Shown here one piece after another: positions 51,601 to 61,271 of a stretch of DNA of 64,000 nt. Origin of the DNA: an uncultured Bacteroidota bacterium. Its GTDB lineage: Bacteria > Bacteroidota > Bacteroidia > Flavobacteriales > Schleiferiaceae. Each line of letters opens with the position of its first letter. The stretch's first letter is position 1. Both the position numbers and the translations under genes were made by a program. Under the pieces are notes generated by a model that was not told the DNA's origin, made no database searches, and was given only the letters and a program-made list of their open reading frames with translations. The stretch spans positions 1 to 64,000 of the forward strand of contig CAJXNI010000010.1 of assembly GCA_913057235.1 (NCBI GenBank). The letters run 5' to 3'.

Positions 51601-52304
51601 AAATCTGAAACATGCTGTACGTAAACTGTGTCGTAAAATGTACCGCAGGGGTTGGTGACTTTTACCCAATAGTTGCCAGAGCTACTGACAATTATACTGC
51701 GGTTACGACTGTTATTGCTCCATAAAAAAATACCATTTACATTATTGGGTACACTCAGGGTAACGGGTCCACTTGAGCAGGGAAACAAATCGGGACCTAA
51801 ACTCACACCGTTAGCGCCTGTACCGGCCACCACCTGCACGGTGTCTGAAAAAGTACCACAGGCATTGGTCAATTGCACCCAATAAGTACCGGGGGTAGTC
51901 ACGTTTAAGTTGGGGGTAGTATCTGTGGTGTTCCAAAGGTACTGCGTACCGGGGGTGGCTGGGGCCGAAAGCGTTACAGCGCTGCCACAAAGAGTTCGGG
52001 TACTGGGCAGGTTCAGGTTTACCGGTTGGTGCGCATACACCTGCACCGTATCCAGAGTGTAGCCACAATTATTGGTCACTTTCACCCAGTAAGTTCCTGT
52101 GGTGGTTACGGTTAAGGTAGGCCCCGTTGAATTGTCACTCCACAGATAGGTGCTATTGGGATAGGTTGCGTTTAGTACTAAAGAGTTGCCCTGGCAAAAA
52201 GTAACTACATTTCCCAAATTCACTACTGGCTTACATTGACTGTAGCCTATTGAAACTAGGAATGCAAGCACCAAGGTGGCACCGTATTTTTTGCAGAGCA
52301 ACAT
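48609..52304 (-). CDS. Giant surface protein 1, T9SS type B sorting domain, 16 repeats
   Basis: 1231 residues with a signal peptide (cleavage near YSQ). The body can be parsed into 16 tandem repeats of about 70 residues, each with the pattern FC..., YLWS(N/D)..., a GTYWV strand and NxCGT..DTV; two Cys per repeat probably form a disulphide. The last about 90 residues, starting with CPVFMAKAFSPNNDGLND, are the gliding-motility-associated C-terminal domain that directs export and surface attachment by the type IX secretion system. Repeats 11 and 12 share residue-level signatures with the same positions in the other two giants, showing whole-gene duplication. Likely an adhesin or matrix protein. 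Confidence 0.9.
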   Translation of the reverse strand: MLLCKKYGATLVLAFLVSIGYSQCKPVVNLGNVVTFCQGNSLVLNATYPNSTYLWSDNSTGPTLTVTTTGTYWVKVTNNCGYTLDTVQVYAHQPVNLNLPSTRTLCGSAVTLSAPATPGTQYLWNTTDTTPNLNVTTPGTYWVQLTNACGTFSDTVQVVAGTGANGVSLGPDLFPCSSGPVTLSVPNNVNGIFLWSNNSRNRSIIVSSSGNYWVKVTNPCGTFYDTVYVQHVSDLDLGIPDTAYFCPGSTLNLRGQMVGTYQWSNSTNSGPQFSTSQPGTYSVTVTHPCGTLQKTFVAAHRNAVNVNLGPDTTVCSFAVLNAGNPGSTYQWSNGKTTQSITVEASGWYSVQVSTPCSNGQDSVYITIKNPPMPELDTVGYCQNTPGTVDAGYWGPSSQYLWSNNSTQQVTTYNTTGWEWVYISNSCGSDTFDFYVRPDSPINLNFSDTAFCDSVPLYLIIPNWSNSTDSAIWNVGTGGDTLIPRTTGQYWVTAFNTCDTVYDTVNVTVYDVPKEFTDSVLYKCRNLDLVIRAYSQQNVNYLWSDNTTADTLVARDTGTYWIQIYNRCDTIYDTLRVEEINPVAQNIPRDTVLCFGDSLLITLPSQRGYTNYLNGQELPFPFAFISGPGSYIFRTESHCGIQEDTLNVQFFTAPVAKVSNAAFCIGGSVTLDASQPQAIQYEWNTGDTTATLTVSQTGWYFVDITSRCRTIRDSAFVEVHQPLPAIDLGADTIFCEGTLLLDAGSFPTAEYRWQDGLRSQTYLVSSSGTYSVRLTNACGTVRDTIVVLITGPPKAVLGTSVEYCASNFFYLNAQNPGSRYQWNTGDTTQSVLVTQPGQYWVTITNDCGTLTDTVQVIPQYPFFDFGLPADTIICAGQNYRIDPHAPGAQIRWSTGSQDTTLLVNSTGYYSFRATNLCGTFRDTVFVEVQDTPVFNLPDTAICFEGDSLTLNGPPQMKEYLWSNGARTPFAQFNSPGTYWLTVSNQCFSYTDTFRLLPHYPIEFNLPEDTSICELVPLVLDLRQIPHPVTWENRQATKLRTIRRSGIFWARSRNRCGVFYDSVAVYLHESLSDTTLNKLLCNGDTLWLDLSDKPYQYQWPNGSTEAMYPVTTGGEIPVIINNLCGESTRTYAVDISNCECPVFMAKAFSPNNDGLNDVYPVVHSCDFIDFEWRIYSRWGQQVYQSNNPDKPWDGRANGELMPNGVYLYHMQYKWRIYGVEQFREEKGFFTLIR

Positions 52305-52349
52305 TCTATCAAAAGTACGAAAAGTTTTAACTGTTTGATTCAGTTACAC

Positions 52350-55300
52350 TTATCGCAGTAGATGTAAAGTGCCTTGTCTTTCGCTCCGGTGATTTTCATC
52401 CAGTTGATCCCATCCGTAATCTAAAAAATACGAGTATGTGCCACTGGGCGCTTCTTTGCCAAACTGAATGCCATTCCAATGCAGAGTAGGGTCTTTGCTT
52501 TCAAAAACCAGGTCTCCCCAACGATTAAATATGCGTAGGTGGTAGCGGGTATAATTACAGGTACTTTTTAATTCAAACAGATCGTTGCGCCCATCGCCAT
52601 TAGGCGTAAAAGCATTAGGGATATGCACCGGACAGTCACAGCTTTCGGTCTCAACCCAAAACTCTTGTTGGTACACATCACAATTGTTGGCAAAGTTGAG
52701 GGTATAGGTTTTTTCTTCAGTAAAACTCCGCAGGGGTAAAGCTGCTCCATCTTCCCAAAATGCATCATATTCAGACAAGTCAAAGCTTTGATTATGCAGC
52801 CAGGTTTCAAGATTAAAAAATAGCGAGTCATTGGCGCACATTACCAACCTCTCGGCTGTGAAATCAGGTGCTAGCTGGTACTCAACCGTAAGCGTGTCTG
52901 AAAAAGTACCGCAGGCATTTTGGGAAGAAGCAATGTAGGTGCCGCCTGTAGTTATTAATCTTTGGGTACCTTCAAAACCATCATTCCAGCGCACAGTAGT
53001 AGTGAGGCCCGTATTTAGCCAAAGCTGATCGCCAGGGCAGAGCAGAGTGTCCTGGCCAAGGTCAAAAAACAAGGGTTCATCTTCAACCACGTCTACAATA
53101 CCTATGCTGCTTGCTCCGCAGGGATTGGTCACCGTTAAGGTGTAACGACCAGACTGGTTAACGGTAATACTTTGGGTGGTATCCCCTGTATTCCACAGGT
53201 ATCGGTAGCCCGGCTCAGGGGCCGATAGCCTTACACTGTCATTGACACTGCAAATGTGCCGGGTAACTCCCAAATCAATGGGTCCGGGGTTTTGGTGGTG
53301 GTAGATTCTTATGGTATCATAAAAGCTGCCGCAGGAGTTATTTACCTCGGCCCAATACAAGCCTGGCTGACTCACCCACAAAGTTGGGCCCGGATCGCCA
53401 TTGCTCCAGTTGGTTAGTAAGTGAGGGTAATTGGTGTTTAAGAGAATGGAGTCTCCAGGGCAGATGGTGGTGTCATTGCCCAGCTCAAAGTTTTGGGGCG
53501 GTTGGTCTATTAGGGCCTGCACGCTATCTACGGCCACACCGCAGCTATTGGTTACTTGCACCCAATACAGGCCGGGCTGTCTTATGGTAATGGCTTGCGT
53601 AGTATCTCCCGTATTCCATAGGTAACTGCTACCCGGGTTTTGAGCGTTAAGTGTTAAGGTATTTGTTACACAATATCGTACAAAAGTGCCTAAAACGGCC
53701 GTTGGCGGTCCGGTAATGGTTACGGTAATAGAATCCGAAATTTGTCCGCAGCCATTGGTAACCGTAACATAGTAGGTGCCACTTTGGTTAACCGTAAAAT
53801 AGCGATTGGTAGAGCCGTCTTGCCAGCGTATTAAGGATTGGCTGTGGTTTCCGGCATCTAAGGTGAGGGTTCCGGAACAAAAAACGGTATCGGCTCCCAG
53901 GTTTACCGTACCCAGTGTGGTATCTACAGAAAGGTAGAAAGAGTCAGTAATGGTTATGCAGTGTCCGGATGTTTTCACCCAATACCAGCCGGCTTGGGTT
54001 AAACTTATCTGCGGCACTGTATCCCCTGTGCTCCAAAGGTAGCTTTGACCTTGGGCCTGCGTTGCGTCAATGAGCAGAGCATTTCCCTGGCAAAGGCTGG
54101 TGTCTCCTAAAAATGCTTGCGGATTATGTTGAATCTGAACCTGCACCGTATCTGAAAAAGTGCCACAGTGGGTGTAAATGTCTACCCAATAGGTGCCGCT
54201 AGAAGAGATGGTGCGCTGGGCGCTTTTTAGGCCGTCACTCCAGCGCAGGCTATCATGGGGGTATGGATTTAGGTTAAACCTTAGGCGGCTACCGTTACAA
54301 ATAGTTCGGTTGGGCCCTAGATTTATGCTCAGTGGCGAAGCCTGACGCACCACTACGGTGTCTAAGAGGGTATCGCAGCGGTTGCGTATTTCCAACCAGT
54401 AGGTGCCCGGGGTGTATACGCGAGTATGACTTAAAGTATCACCATTAAACCACAAGTAGCGGCTATCTTGTTTGTTGGGTACTGAAAGGCTAAGGCCATT
54501 GGTATTAGAGGTACAAAGGGTAAGTGTGTCAGAGTCAAAACCTTTAGCAGGCTTCAAAAGTTCTACTTCCAATGTATCATAATAGGAGCCGCATTGATTG
54601 TGCACCCTTACCCAATAGGTGCCGGTACTGGTGGCGGTAAAATTGTATCCTTGGGCGCCCGTACTCCAAACAATAGAATCGGTGCTGCGGGCTCCTTTGG
54701 CCTCCAGCATTATTACAGTGTCACAAAGTACCAGGGTGTCTGCACCTAAATCGATGCTGCGCATAGAGTCTGCTTTGAGATAAAAATGAAAGCGTCTGGA
54801 GTTACAGGCATTGGAAATTTCTACCCAATATGGGCCTTCGGTTGAAAGGTGATTAATTCTGGCAACAGATGAGTCACTCCAAAGGTATTGGGTACCCGGG
54901 CCGTAGAAACCGGGATTGGCGTTTCTGCCAGAGCCGGGGCAAAAAGTGAGAGTATCTTGAAAAACCCGGGAAGGGAATACGGTAGTCTGGACGTTTATAG
55001 AATCGGTGAAAACCCCACATGGCGTGGTCACTTGTACCCAATAGAGCCCAGGCTGGTTGACCAGAATGTTTTGGGCGGTAGAATTATTACTCCATAAATA
55101 ACTGGTAGCTGCAGGATACCCGCTTTGTAATAAAAGAGGACTGTTGGAACAAATGGTGGTGTCTGCTCCTAAATTTATAACGGGATCAGGTTTTAATTGT
55201 ACGATTACAGAATCAGTTATGATGCCACATGCGGTAGTGAGCTGTAGGTGATAAATGCCTGGCTGGGTCACGGTAATTGCGGAATCTGTTTGGGAGGTAC

Positions 55301-56093
55301 TCCATAAATAAGCTGTGCCAGTCACAAAGGGTTCTAGCGTTAAAGAACCATTAGAGCACAGTTCCAAAGTATCGGATTTAAATAATTGGTTTTGCTGTTG
55401 AAAACTTACGTTGATGGTATCGCTGAAAAGCCCACAAGCATTAATGGCTTTTACATGATAGGAACCACTTTGGGTTACCTTGAGCGTGCGGGTGGTGTCT
55501 CCGGTACTCCATAAAAGTTGTGCATGGGGCAGGTTAGGCTGCAGCGTAACTATGGTATCAGTGCATTCTATAATATCGTTCCCTAAGTTTGGTTGTAAAG
55601 GTGCATCTTGGGTGAGGGTCACCGTATCTGTGTACACACCGCAAGCATTGGTAGCGGTAACATAATAAGTTCCTGGAGAATTGACTACAATGCTATCTGT
55701 AAAGGCTCCAGTGCTCCATTGATAAACTGTGCCATCACTTGGGCTCATTCTAAGAACGGTGCTCTGATTGGCACATATAGCACGGTGAGGTCCTAATTGA
55801 GATACAATGGGTTGACTGGTAATGATTTGCACGGAGTCAGTTACGGAGCCGCAGCTATTGGTAACAGTTACCGAGTAAACCCCTGAAGAAGTAACTGTAA
55901 GGGTGGCGGTGGTATCACCAGTGCTCCAGAGGTAGGTGGCTCCGGGGTTCAAAGCACTTAGCTGCAGTGTGTTGCCTGAGCAAAATGAAATGGTGCTACC
56001 TAAGTTAACACTGGGAAGGCAGGGCTGTGCCCCAATTGTTGCAAACGAGCAAGTAAAAACTAATATGTGCCAAAATAGGCGCAATTCCCCCAA
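52350..56093 (-). CDS. Giant surface protein 2, T9SS type B sorting domain, 16 repeats
   Basis: 1247 residues; signal peptide ending near IGA. Sixteen repeats are recognisable with the same YLWSTGDTT..., GTYYV and NxCG..DSV pattern, and a C-terminal sorting domain starting CDCPVHIPNAFTPNGDGRND. Repeat 16 is longer than the others. It lies 45 bases upstream of giant 1 (same strand) without a clear terminator, so they may be transcribed together. Homologous repeat order with giants 1 and 3 supports an ancient triplication. Export and covalent or lipid-linked attachment by the type IX system is inferred from the domain. Confidence 0.9.
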   Translation of the reverse strand: MGELRLFWHILVFTCSFATIGAQPCLPSVNLGSTISFCSGNTLQLSALNPGATYLWSTGDTTATLTVTSSGVYSVTVTNSCGSVTDSVQIITSQPIVSQLGPHRAICANQSTVLRMSPSDGTVYQWSTGAFTDSIVVNSPGTYYVTATNACGVYTDTVTLTQDAPLQPNLGNDIIECTDTIVTLQPNLPHAQLLWSTGDTTRTLKVTQSGSYHVKAINACGLFSDTINVSFQQQNQLFKSDTLELCSNGSLTLEPFVTGTAYLWSTSQTDSAITVTQPGIYHLQLTTACGIITDSVIVQLKPDPVINLGADTTICSNSPLLLQSGYPAATSYLWSNNSTAQNILVNQPGLYWVQVTTPCGVFTDSINVQTTVFPSRVFQDTLTFCPGSGRNANPGFYGPGTQYLWSDSSVARINHLSTEGPYWVEISNACNSRRFHFYLKADSMRSIDLGADTLVLCDTVIMLEAKGARSTDSIVWSTGAQGYNFTATSTGTYWVRVHNQCGSYYDTLEVELLKPAKGFDSDTLTLCTSNTNGLSLSVPNKQDSRYLWFNGDTLSHTRVYTPGTYWLEIRNRCDTLLDTVVVRQASPLSINLGPNRTICNGSRLRFNLNPYPHDSLRWSDGLKSAQRTISSSGTYWVDIYTHCGTFSDTVQVQIQHNPQAFLGDTSLCQGNALLIDATQAQGQSYLWSTGDTVPQISLTQAGWYWVKTSGHCITITDSFYLSVDTTLGTVNLGADTVFCSGTLTLDAGNHSQSLIRWQDGSTNRYFTVNQSGTYYVTVTNGCGQISDSITVTITGPPTAVLGTFVRYCVTNTLTLNAQNPGSSYLWNTGDTTQAITIRQPGLYWVQVTNSCGVAVDSVQALIDQPPQNFELGNDTTICPGDSILLNTNYPHLLTNWSNGDPGPTLWVSQPGLYWAEVNNSCGSFYDTIRIYHHQNPGPIDLGVTRHICSVNDSVRLSAPEPGYRYLWNTGDTTQSITVNQSGRYTLTVTNPCGASSIGIVDVVEDEPLFFDLGQDTLLCPGDQLWLNTGLTTTVRWNDGFEGTQRLITTGGTYIASSQNACGTFSDTLTVEYQLAPDFTAERLVMCANDSLFFNLETWLHNQSFDLSEYDAFWEDGAALPLRSFTEEKTYTLNFANNCDVYQQEFWVETESCDCPVHIPNAFTPNGDGRNDLFELKSTCNYTRYHLRIFNRWGDLVFESKDPTLHWNGIQFGKEAPSGTYSYFLDYGWDQLDENHRSERQGTLHLLR

Positions 56094-56242
56094 CCTTTAG
56101 ATGCGCCCAAAATTAGCAAATAGACCAATATGAATCATAAAAACCTTGTTTATAGAATGTTAAGAAATGAAAATAACTATAATAAAATCTTCATGGGTGA
56201 AAAATTTGAATTGAAAATCAAATCTTAGTAAGGAGAAGATAC

Positions 56243-57292
56243 TTAGTAGTTTTTTTCATTAATGGAATTCCAGCCTTGCGCGTTCAGCGGAAGAAGCTTG
56301 TTGTCTCGGGTGATGAGCTTACATTCTCCCCCTTTTTCGGTTACGTGGCCGATGACAGTAAGGTTAGGATTACCCTTAATTTTGTCATAGTCTTTAGGGT
56401 CAATCGTAAATAGTAGTTCGTAATCCTCCCCCCCGTTAAGGGCTACGGTAGTGCTGGTAAGATTAAACTCTTCGCAAAGCTTGTAGATGGTGGGGTCTAT
56501 GGGAATCTTTTCTTCATAAAGCGCAAAGCCGTACCCTGAGCTTTGCGAAAGGTGGAGGGTTTCGGAGCTAAGGCCATCAGAAATGTCAATCATAGAACTG
56601 GGAATTACTTCTAATTTCTCCAGTAAATCCACAATGTCCGTGCGTGCTTCAGGTTTTAATTGTCTTCCAAGAGCGTATTCGTTGCCCTTAAGCTCAGGCT
56701 GGATGTCGGGGTTTTCTTGAAAAACACTTTTCTCCCGTTCTAAGATTTGCAGGCCCATGTAAGCGCCACCAAGATCACCGCTAACTACTACTAAATGGTT
56801 TTCTTGAGCACCGCTACGTTTGGTTATTTTTTGCGCATCGGCTTGACCAATGGCTGTTACGCTTAGATTTAAACCACTGTAGGATGACACTGTGTCGCCT
56901 CCAATTAAGTCTACATCGTATACATCACAGGCCGCTTTAATGCCGGCATAGATTTCTTTTAAAAATTCTAATCCAAAGCGATTGCTGATGCCGATGTTTA
57001 CCAATACTTGAGTAGGAAGGCCGTTCATTGCGCAAATATCTGAGAAGTTCACTACCATGGCTTTATAACCCAGGTGGCCAGGAGCAACATAAGTGAGATC
57101 AAAGTGGACGCCCTCCACTAAAGAATCTGCGGAGATAAGAGTTTGTCCGGTCAGTGGTTCTAGAATAGCCGCATCGTCACCAATTCCTAAAATAGAGGAG
57201 CCTTGGTTGAGGGTAAAGTTTGAGGTAAGCTCTTCTATAAGTTTGAACTCCCCAAGTTTGCTCAATGGGGTAAAATCTTCTTTTTTTGCCAT
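56243..57292 (-). CDS. thiL: Thiamine-monophosphate kinase
   Basis: 349 residues. Phosphorylates thiamine monophosphate to the active diphosphate. Family motifs: LGIGDDAAI near residue 37, SADSLVEGVHF, NFSDICAMNG, DLIGGDT, ISDGLSSE and GGEDYELLFTI. Standard length. It is a housekeeping gene lying between giant surface genes 2 and 3; it follows giant 3 by 20 bases, so it may be expressed from the same transcript. Confidence 0.96.
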   Translation of the reverse strand: MAKKEDFTPLSKLGEFKLIEELTSNFTLNQGSSILGIGDDAAILEPLTGQTLISADSLVEGVHFDLTYVAPGHLGYKAMVVNFSDICAMNGLPTQVLVNIGISNRFGLEFLKEIYAGIKAACDVYDVDLIGGDTVSSYSGLNLSVTAIGQADAQKITKRSGAQENHLVVVSGDLGGAYMGLQILEREKSVFQENPDIQPELKGNEYALGRQLKPEARTDIVDLLEKLEVIPSSMIDISDGLSSETLHLSQSSGYGFALYEEKIPIDPTIYKLCEEFNLTSTTVALNGGEDYELLFTIDPKDYDKIKGNPNLTVIGHVTEKGGECKLITRDNKLLPLNAQGWNSINEKNY

Positions 57293-57312
57293 AAGGCAAA
57301 AGTAGGTACTTA

Positions 57313-60300
57313 TTAACGCAGAAGCGTAATGGTGCCTACTCTTTCTTCTTCAAAGGTTTGCTCAAAAACCTCCCATTCATAGGTTAGTCTAAAAGTGTAA
57401 ATACCGCCAGGTGCTTGCTCATTGAAAACAGTGCCATCCCAGGGAGCTTTAAGAGTATGAGCTTCATATATTTTTTGGCCCCAACGGTTGAAAATAATCA
57501 GATTCACATTTTTCAAATCACAGGGAGTACTGATTTCAAACCGCTCATTTTTACCATCAGCATTAGGTGTGAAGGCATTTGGAATGTAAACCGGACATTC
57601 ACAGAGAGCCGATTCTACAGAGAAGGTTTTTGCATAATCATTACAGCGATTGCGTAATATTAATTCATAGAAGCCTTCCTCGGTAATAATCCGAACGCTA
57701 TCGGGAAAACCGTCTGCCCAGCTTATTTGGTAGCCATCCGTGCTACCTCCATCAAAAAGATCTTCATTGCTCAGATCTATAACCACTGTATCACCTTCGC
57801 ATAATTGGTAATGCGTGGGGTTTATTTCAATGTCTTCTATAATTTCAATTTGGATGCTGTCTTTATAAATGCCGCATTGATTGACCACCGTGGCAACGTA
57901 GGTGCCAGAGCCCGAAACAACACGGTTAGGGTTGCGAGATCCGTTTTCCCAGTACACATCATAATCTGTAATCCCTGTTTGCAATAGCAGCCCTTCCCCT
58001 TCGCAGAGAATGGTATCACGCCCCAGATCCAATTGCACAGGGTCATGGGTAGTTATCTGAATGGAGTCAGTGGTGGAGAGTCCGCAGAAATCTGTGATTG
58101 TAAGCCAATAGATTCCAGGTTGGCTTACATTGATGGTTGAATCGGGAGAGCCGTTGCTCCATAAATAAGTGTAATTGCCTGGCGGACCATGCAGATCAAT
58201 GCTTCCACCTACCGAGCAGAAAAGAGTATCTGGGCCTAAATCAAGATTTGGCGGATTTCGAAAAGAGACTCTTATGCTATCTGTTACGGTTTGGCAGCTA
58301 TTGGAGAGGGTGCAGTAGTAAGTCCCAGGGCTGGTAACGGTAAAATACGGTGCTGTGCTAGAGTCTTGCCAAAGTGTATTGTCATTGGGATAGCCCGTAA
58401 AAAGCTGAATACTATCTCCTGGGCAAATAGCCGTATCACTGCCCAAATCGTAATTAGCAAATGGGTATTCAATAATAACATCCACCGTATCCGTTATTGT
58501 GTCACAATTGTTCATAATGGTTACCCAATAGGTGCCAGGAGCTGGAATCGTTAGGGTTTGTGTCGTATCGCCCGTATTCCACAAATATTTACTGCCAAAA
58601 TTTTGCGCATTTAGGGTTAGTGTATTGTTGCTACAGTACTTTACTTGCGTGCCAAGTATTAGTCGCGGATTCCCTGTGATGACCACATTTATGGTATCTG
58701 AAACGGATCCGCAGCTATCAGTTACAGTTACGTAGTAGGTGCCTGTTACCCCTACGGCATAGGTGGGGTTAGTACTGTTATCTTGCCAAGTATAGCTTAG
58801 GTTTGCTCCGGTTAAACCAGGATCAAGAATGAGCACTCCTGAGCAAAAAACGGTATCTGGACCCAGATCAATCTGATCAAGGGCGCTCCTCAAATTCATA
58901 TAGGCGGTATCCAGTACCGTGTCGCATTTATTGCCCAGCATTACACTAAGAGGGCCACCAAACTTGGCATAGGTGCTGGCTGTAGTATCTCCATTACTCC
59001 AGGCATAAAAAGTAGCATTAGGGTGATAGGCATCAACAAATACAGAGTCTCCAAAACAGAAAGCGGTGTCTTCTAGATTTACATTTACCGGCCGCACTCT
59101 TGTGACGGAAATAGTGTCGTAAAAGATTCCGCATTTATTGTAGACCTCAACCCTGCCTGCATTACCCAAAGTGCGTGCAAAACGGGTATATGCCACGGTA
59201 TCTCCTGGTAAGGCTGTTAGGTTAAACCATTTCACGCTGTCTGCGGGAAAGGATCCAATATTTACAATAACGGAATCTCCTAGACAAGCGGCCGTATCAG
59301 CACCTAAAATATTCTGAAATAGGGCTTGATTTAGTTCTATAACATTAATGTCAAAAGTGAGTGTGTCACAAATATTAGAGGCTATCAGCGTGTATGTTCC
59401 ATTTTGGCTAGCGTAGATAAAGTTACTAGTATCGCCAGAGGCCGGCCAAAAATAAGAAACACCTGGTTGAGGATTGAGATGTCCAATTCGCACGGAGTCT
59501 CCCGGGCAATAATAGGCTTCTAGAGCTGGCTTCACAGGTGGCCGCTGATGCTCAAGGTAAATTGAGTCAACGTATACGCCACAATTATTGTAAATACTTA
59601 CACTGTACCAGCCGGTATCTGTAATTACAATAGAGTTGACATTGGTCATGCCATTAGACCAATAAATTGAGTCGGTATCAAAATAGCCACTGTCTAAGAA
59701 AATTAACTTGGCGGGCACACAGTTGAGGGTGTCTGAAGCTAATACTGGATTTCTGGGGGCATCTTCAATTACAGTAAATTGCTGTGAAACTATCCCGCAA
59801 CCTTCAATTCTTTGTACCCAATAGTCTCCGGGCTGGGAAAAGGTTTTGGTGTTGGAGGTGCCTCCTCCTTTCCACTGATAGCTTCGGTTGGCATTAGGGG
59901 GAGGTCCGGCATTGGCAGTAACACTATCGCCCTGGCAAAAGCGAAGGGTGTCAGGCACTCCAGGTCTGGGGGCTACTACCACCCCCACCTGAATAGTGTC
60001 AGAATAGGTGCCGCAGGTGTTGGTTACCTGCACCCAATACTGCCCAGGGTTAATAACATTAATAGTTCTGTTAGTAGAGTTATTACTCCATAAATAAGAA
60101 GTACCACTAACGCCAGGGTCGAGTGTTAGGGGCGCATTATCACAAAATGTGGTATCCGGGCCTAGATCTACATTGAGCGAGACATTGGCATTCACCACAA
60201 CTACGCTGTCATAAATTGTGTCGCAGGCATTGGTATACATCACCCAGTATGTACCTGCGCCTGTAACGGTAGTATTAGCGGTAGTGGCATTGTTGCTCCA

Positions 60301-61137
60301 AAGTAACGTACCATTGTTCAGGGCAGCTGAACTTAGGTTAGACTGCAATAGCACGGGAGAACCTGGGCAAGTGGCGATGGTGTCGCCTATGTCTAAGCTT
60401 TTGCCATCATTAAAAGTTACCGTTATTGAATCAGTAACGCTGCCGCAGGAGTTTGAGGCTGTGGCGTAATAAGTGCCACTTTGAGATACAACCAAAGAGT
60501 CATCTGTACTTGCGTTACTCCAGGTAATTGCTCCATTAAATGAATTAGGCTGAATTACAAAGGTAGAGTCATTACAAATGGCAGTATCGCCTGGAAGATT
60601 CATACTGGGCGGTGAATCATGGCCAATGGTAATAGTATCTGAAAAGGTCCCACAGCTATTGGTTACGTCTAAATAGTAAGTACCTGGCTGGCTTACGTTA
60701 ATGGTGCTAGTAGTATCAGTGGTATTCCATAAATAAGAATTACCGGGTATATAGGCTAAACCAAGATTTATACTACTACCAATGCATATGTTTTGGTCAA
60801 CGCCTAAAAATACTTGAGGCGGTTGATCTACAGTAATAGTAATTGAATCTGTAGCAGTATTGAGAACATTGGTTATGGTAACGTAGTAAGTACCAGAGGT
60901 AGTTATGGTAACCGAGGGGTTGGTGGTAATGGTGGGGGTTCCTGGGCCAGTATTCCACACATAAGTTGCTGCTGGGCACGCAGGGTCAAAGGCATTAATG
61001 GTGATTGAGTTTCCTGTGCAAAAAGTAATGTCAGATCCCAAATTAGCCGTAGGACCACATTGCCCATGACCCAGAAAAGACCAAAAACAAAAAATTAATA
61101 CTGTGAATATGAGTTCTCTGCTCCCTGTAAACTTCAT
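57313..61137 (-). CDS. Giant surface protein 3, T9SS type B sorting domain, 16 repeats
   Basis: 1274 residues; signal peptide with cleavage near GHG. Sixteen repeats can be counted, the first of them aberrant: it lacks the second Cys of the usual NxCG motif (reads ITNVLNTATDS) and has an extra Cys in DPACPAATY, so its disulphide pattern must differ. C-terminal type B sorting domain begins CECPVYIPNAFTPNADGKNE. The first of the three giants in transcription order; divergent from the suf operon. Repeats 11, 12 and 13 align with those of giants 1 and 2. Predicted surface adhesin or fibre. Confidence 0.9.
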   Translation of the reverse strand: MKFTGSRELIFTVLIFCFWSFLGHGQCGPTANLGSDITFCTGNSITINAFDPACPAATYVWNTGPGTPTITTNPSVTITTSGTYYVTITNVLNTATDSITITVDQPPQVFLGVDQNICIGSSINLGLAYIPGNSYLWNTTDTTSTINVSQPGTYYLDVTNSCGTFSDTITIGHDSPPSMNLPGDTAICNDSTFVIQPNSFNGAITWSNASTDDSLVVSQSGTYYATASNSCGSVTDSITVTFNDGKSLDIGDTIATCPGSPVLLQSNLSSAALNNGTLLWSNNATTANTTVTGAGTYWVMYTNACDTIYDSVVVVNANVSLNVDLGPDTTFCDNAPLTLDPGVSGTSYLWSNNSTNRTINVINPGQYWVQVTNTCGTYSDTIQVGVVVAPRPGVPDTLRFCQGDSVTANAGPPPNANRSYQWKGGGTSNTKTFSQPGDYWVQRIEGCGIVSQQFTVIEDAPRNPVLASDTLNCVPAKLIFLDSGYFDTDSIYWSNGMTNVNSIVITDTGWYSVSIYNNCGVYVDSIYLEHQRPPVKPALEAYYCPGDSVRIGHLNPQPGVSYFWPASGDTSNFIYASQNGTYTLIASNICDTLTFDINVIELNQALFQNILGADTAACLGDSVIVNIGSFPADSVKWFNLTALPGDTVAYTRFARTLGNAGRVEVYNKCGIFYDTISVTRVRPVNVNLEDTAFCFGDSVFVDAYHPNATFYAWSNGDTTASTYAKFGGPLSVMLGNKCDTVLDTAYMNLRSALDQIDLGPDTVFCSGVLILDPGLTGANLSYTWQDNSTNPTYAVGVTGTYYVTVTDSCGSVSDTINVVITGNPRLILGTQVKYCSNNTLTLNAQNFGSKYLWNTGDTTQTLTIPAPGTYWVTIMNNCDTITDTVDVIIEYPFANYDLGSDTAICPGDSIQLFTGYPNDNTLWQDSSTAPYFTVTSPGTYYCTLSNSCQTVTDSIRVSFRNPPNLDLGPDTLFCSVGGSIDLHGPPGNYTYLWSNGSPDSTINVSQPGIYWLTITDFCGLSTTDSIQITTHDPVQLDLGRDTILCEGEGLLLQTGITDYDVYWENGSRNPNRVVSGSGTYVATVVNQCGIYKDSIQIEIIEDIEINPTHYQLCEGDTVVIDLSNEDLFDGGSTDGYQISWADGFPDSVRIITEEGFYELILRNRCNDYAKTFSVESALCECPVYIPNAFTPNADGKNERFEISTPCDLKNVNLIIFNRWGQKIYEAHTLKAPWDGTVFNEQAPGGIYTFRLTYEWEVFEQTFEEERVGTITLLR

Positions 61138-61271
61138 GTAACCTCCCTATATTCAAGCAGGTAATTTTCAGGTTATTAACAAAAGTAAAAATTAAAGATG
61201 TAAATATTGAATTTCAGCGTTTTAAAAATGCGTAAATATTAACAATTATTTCTTAATAAGGTTATAGAACA

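Noticed and set aside
48609-61137. Dense near-periodic repeats suggested a CRISPR array or tandem satellite
   Set aside because: The period (about 210 bases) follows the codon phase of 70-residue protein repeats in open reading frames. The units are too long and too diverged for CRISPR repeats.
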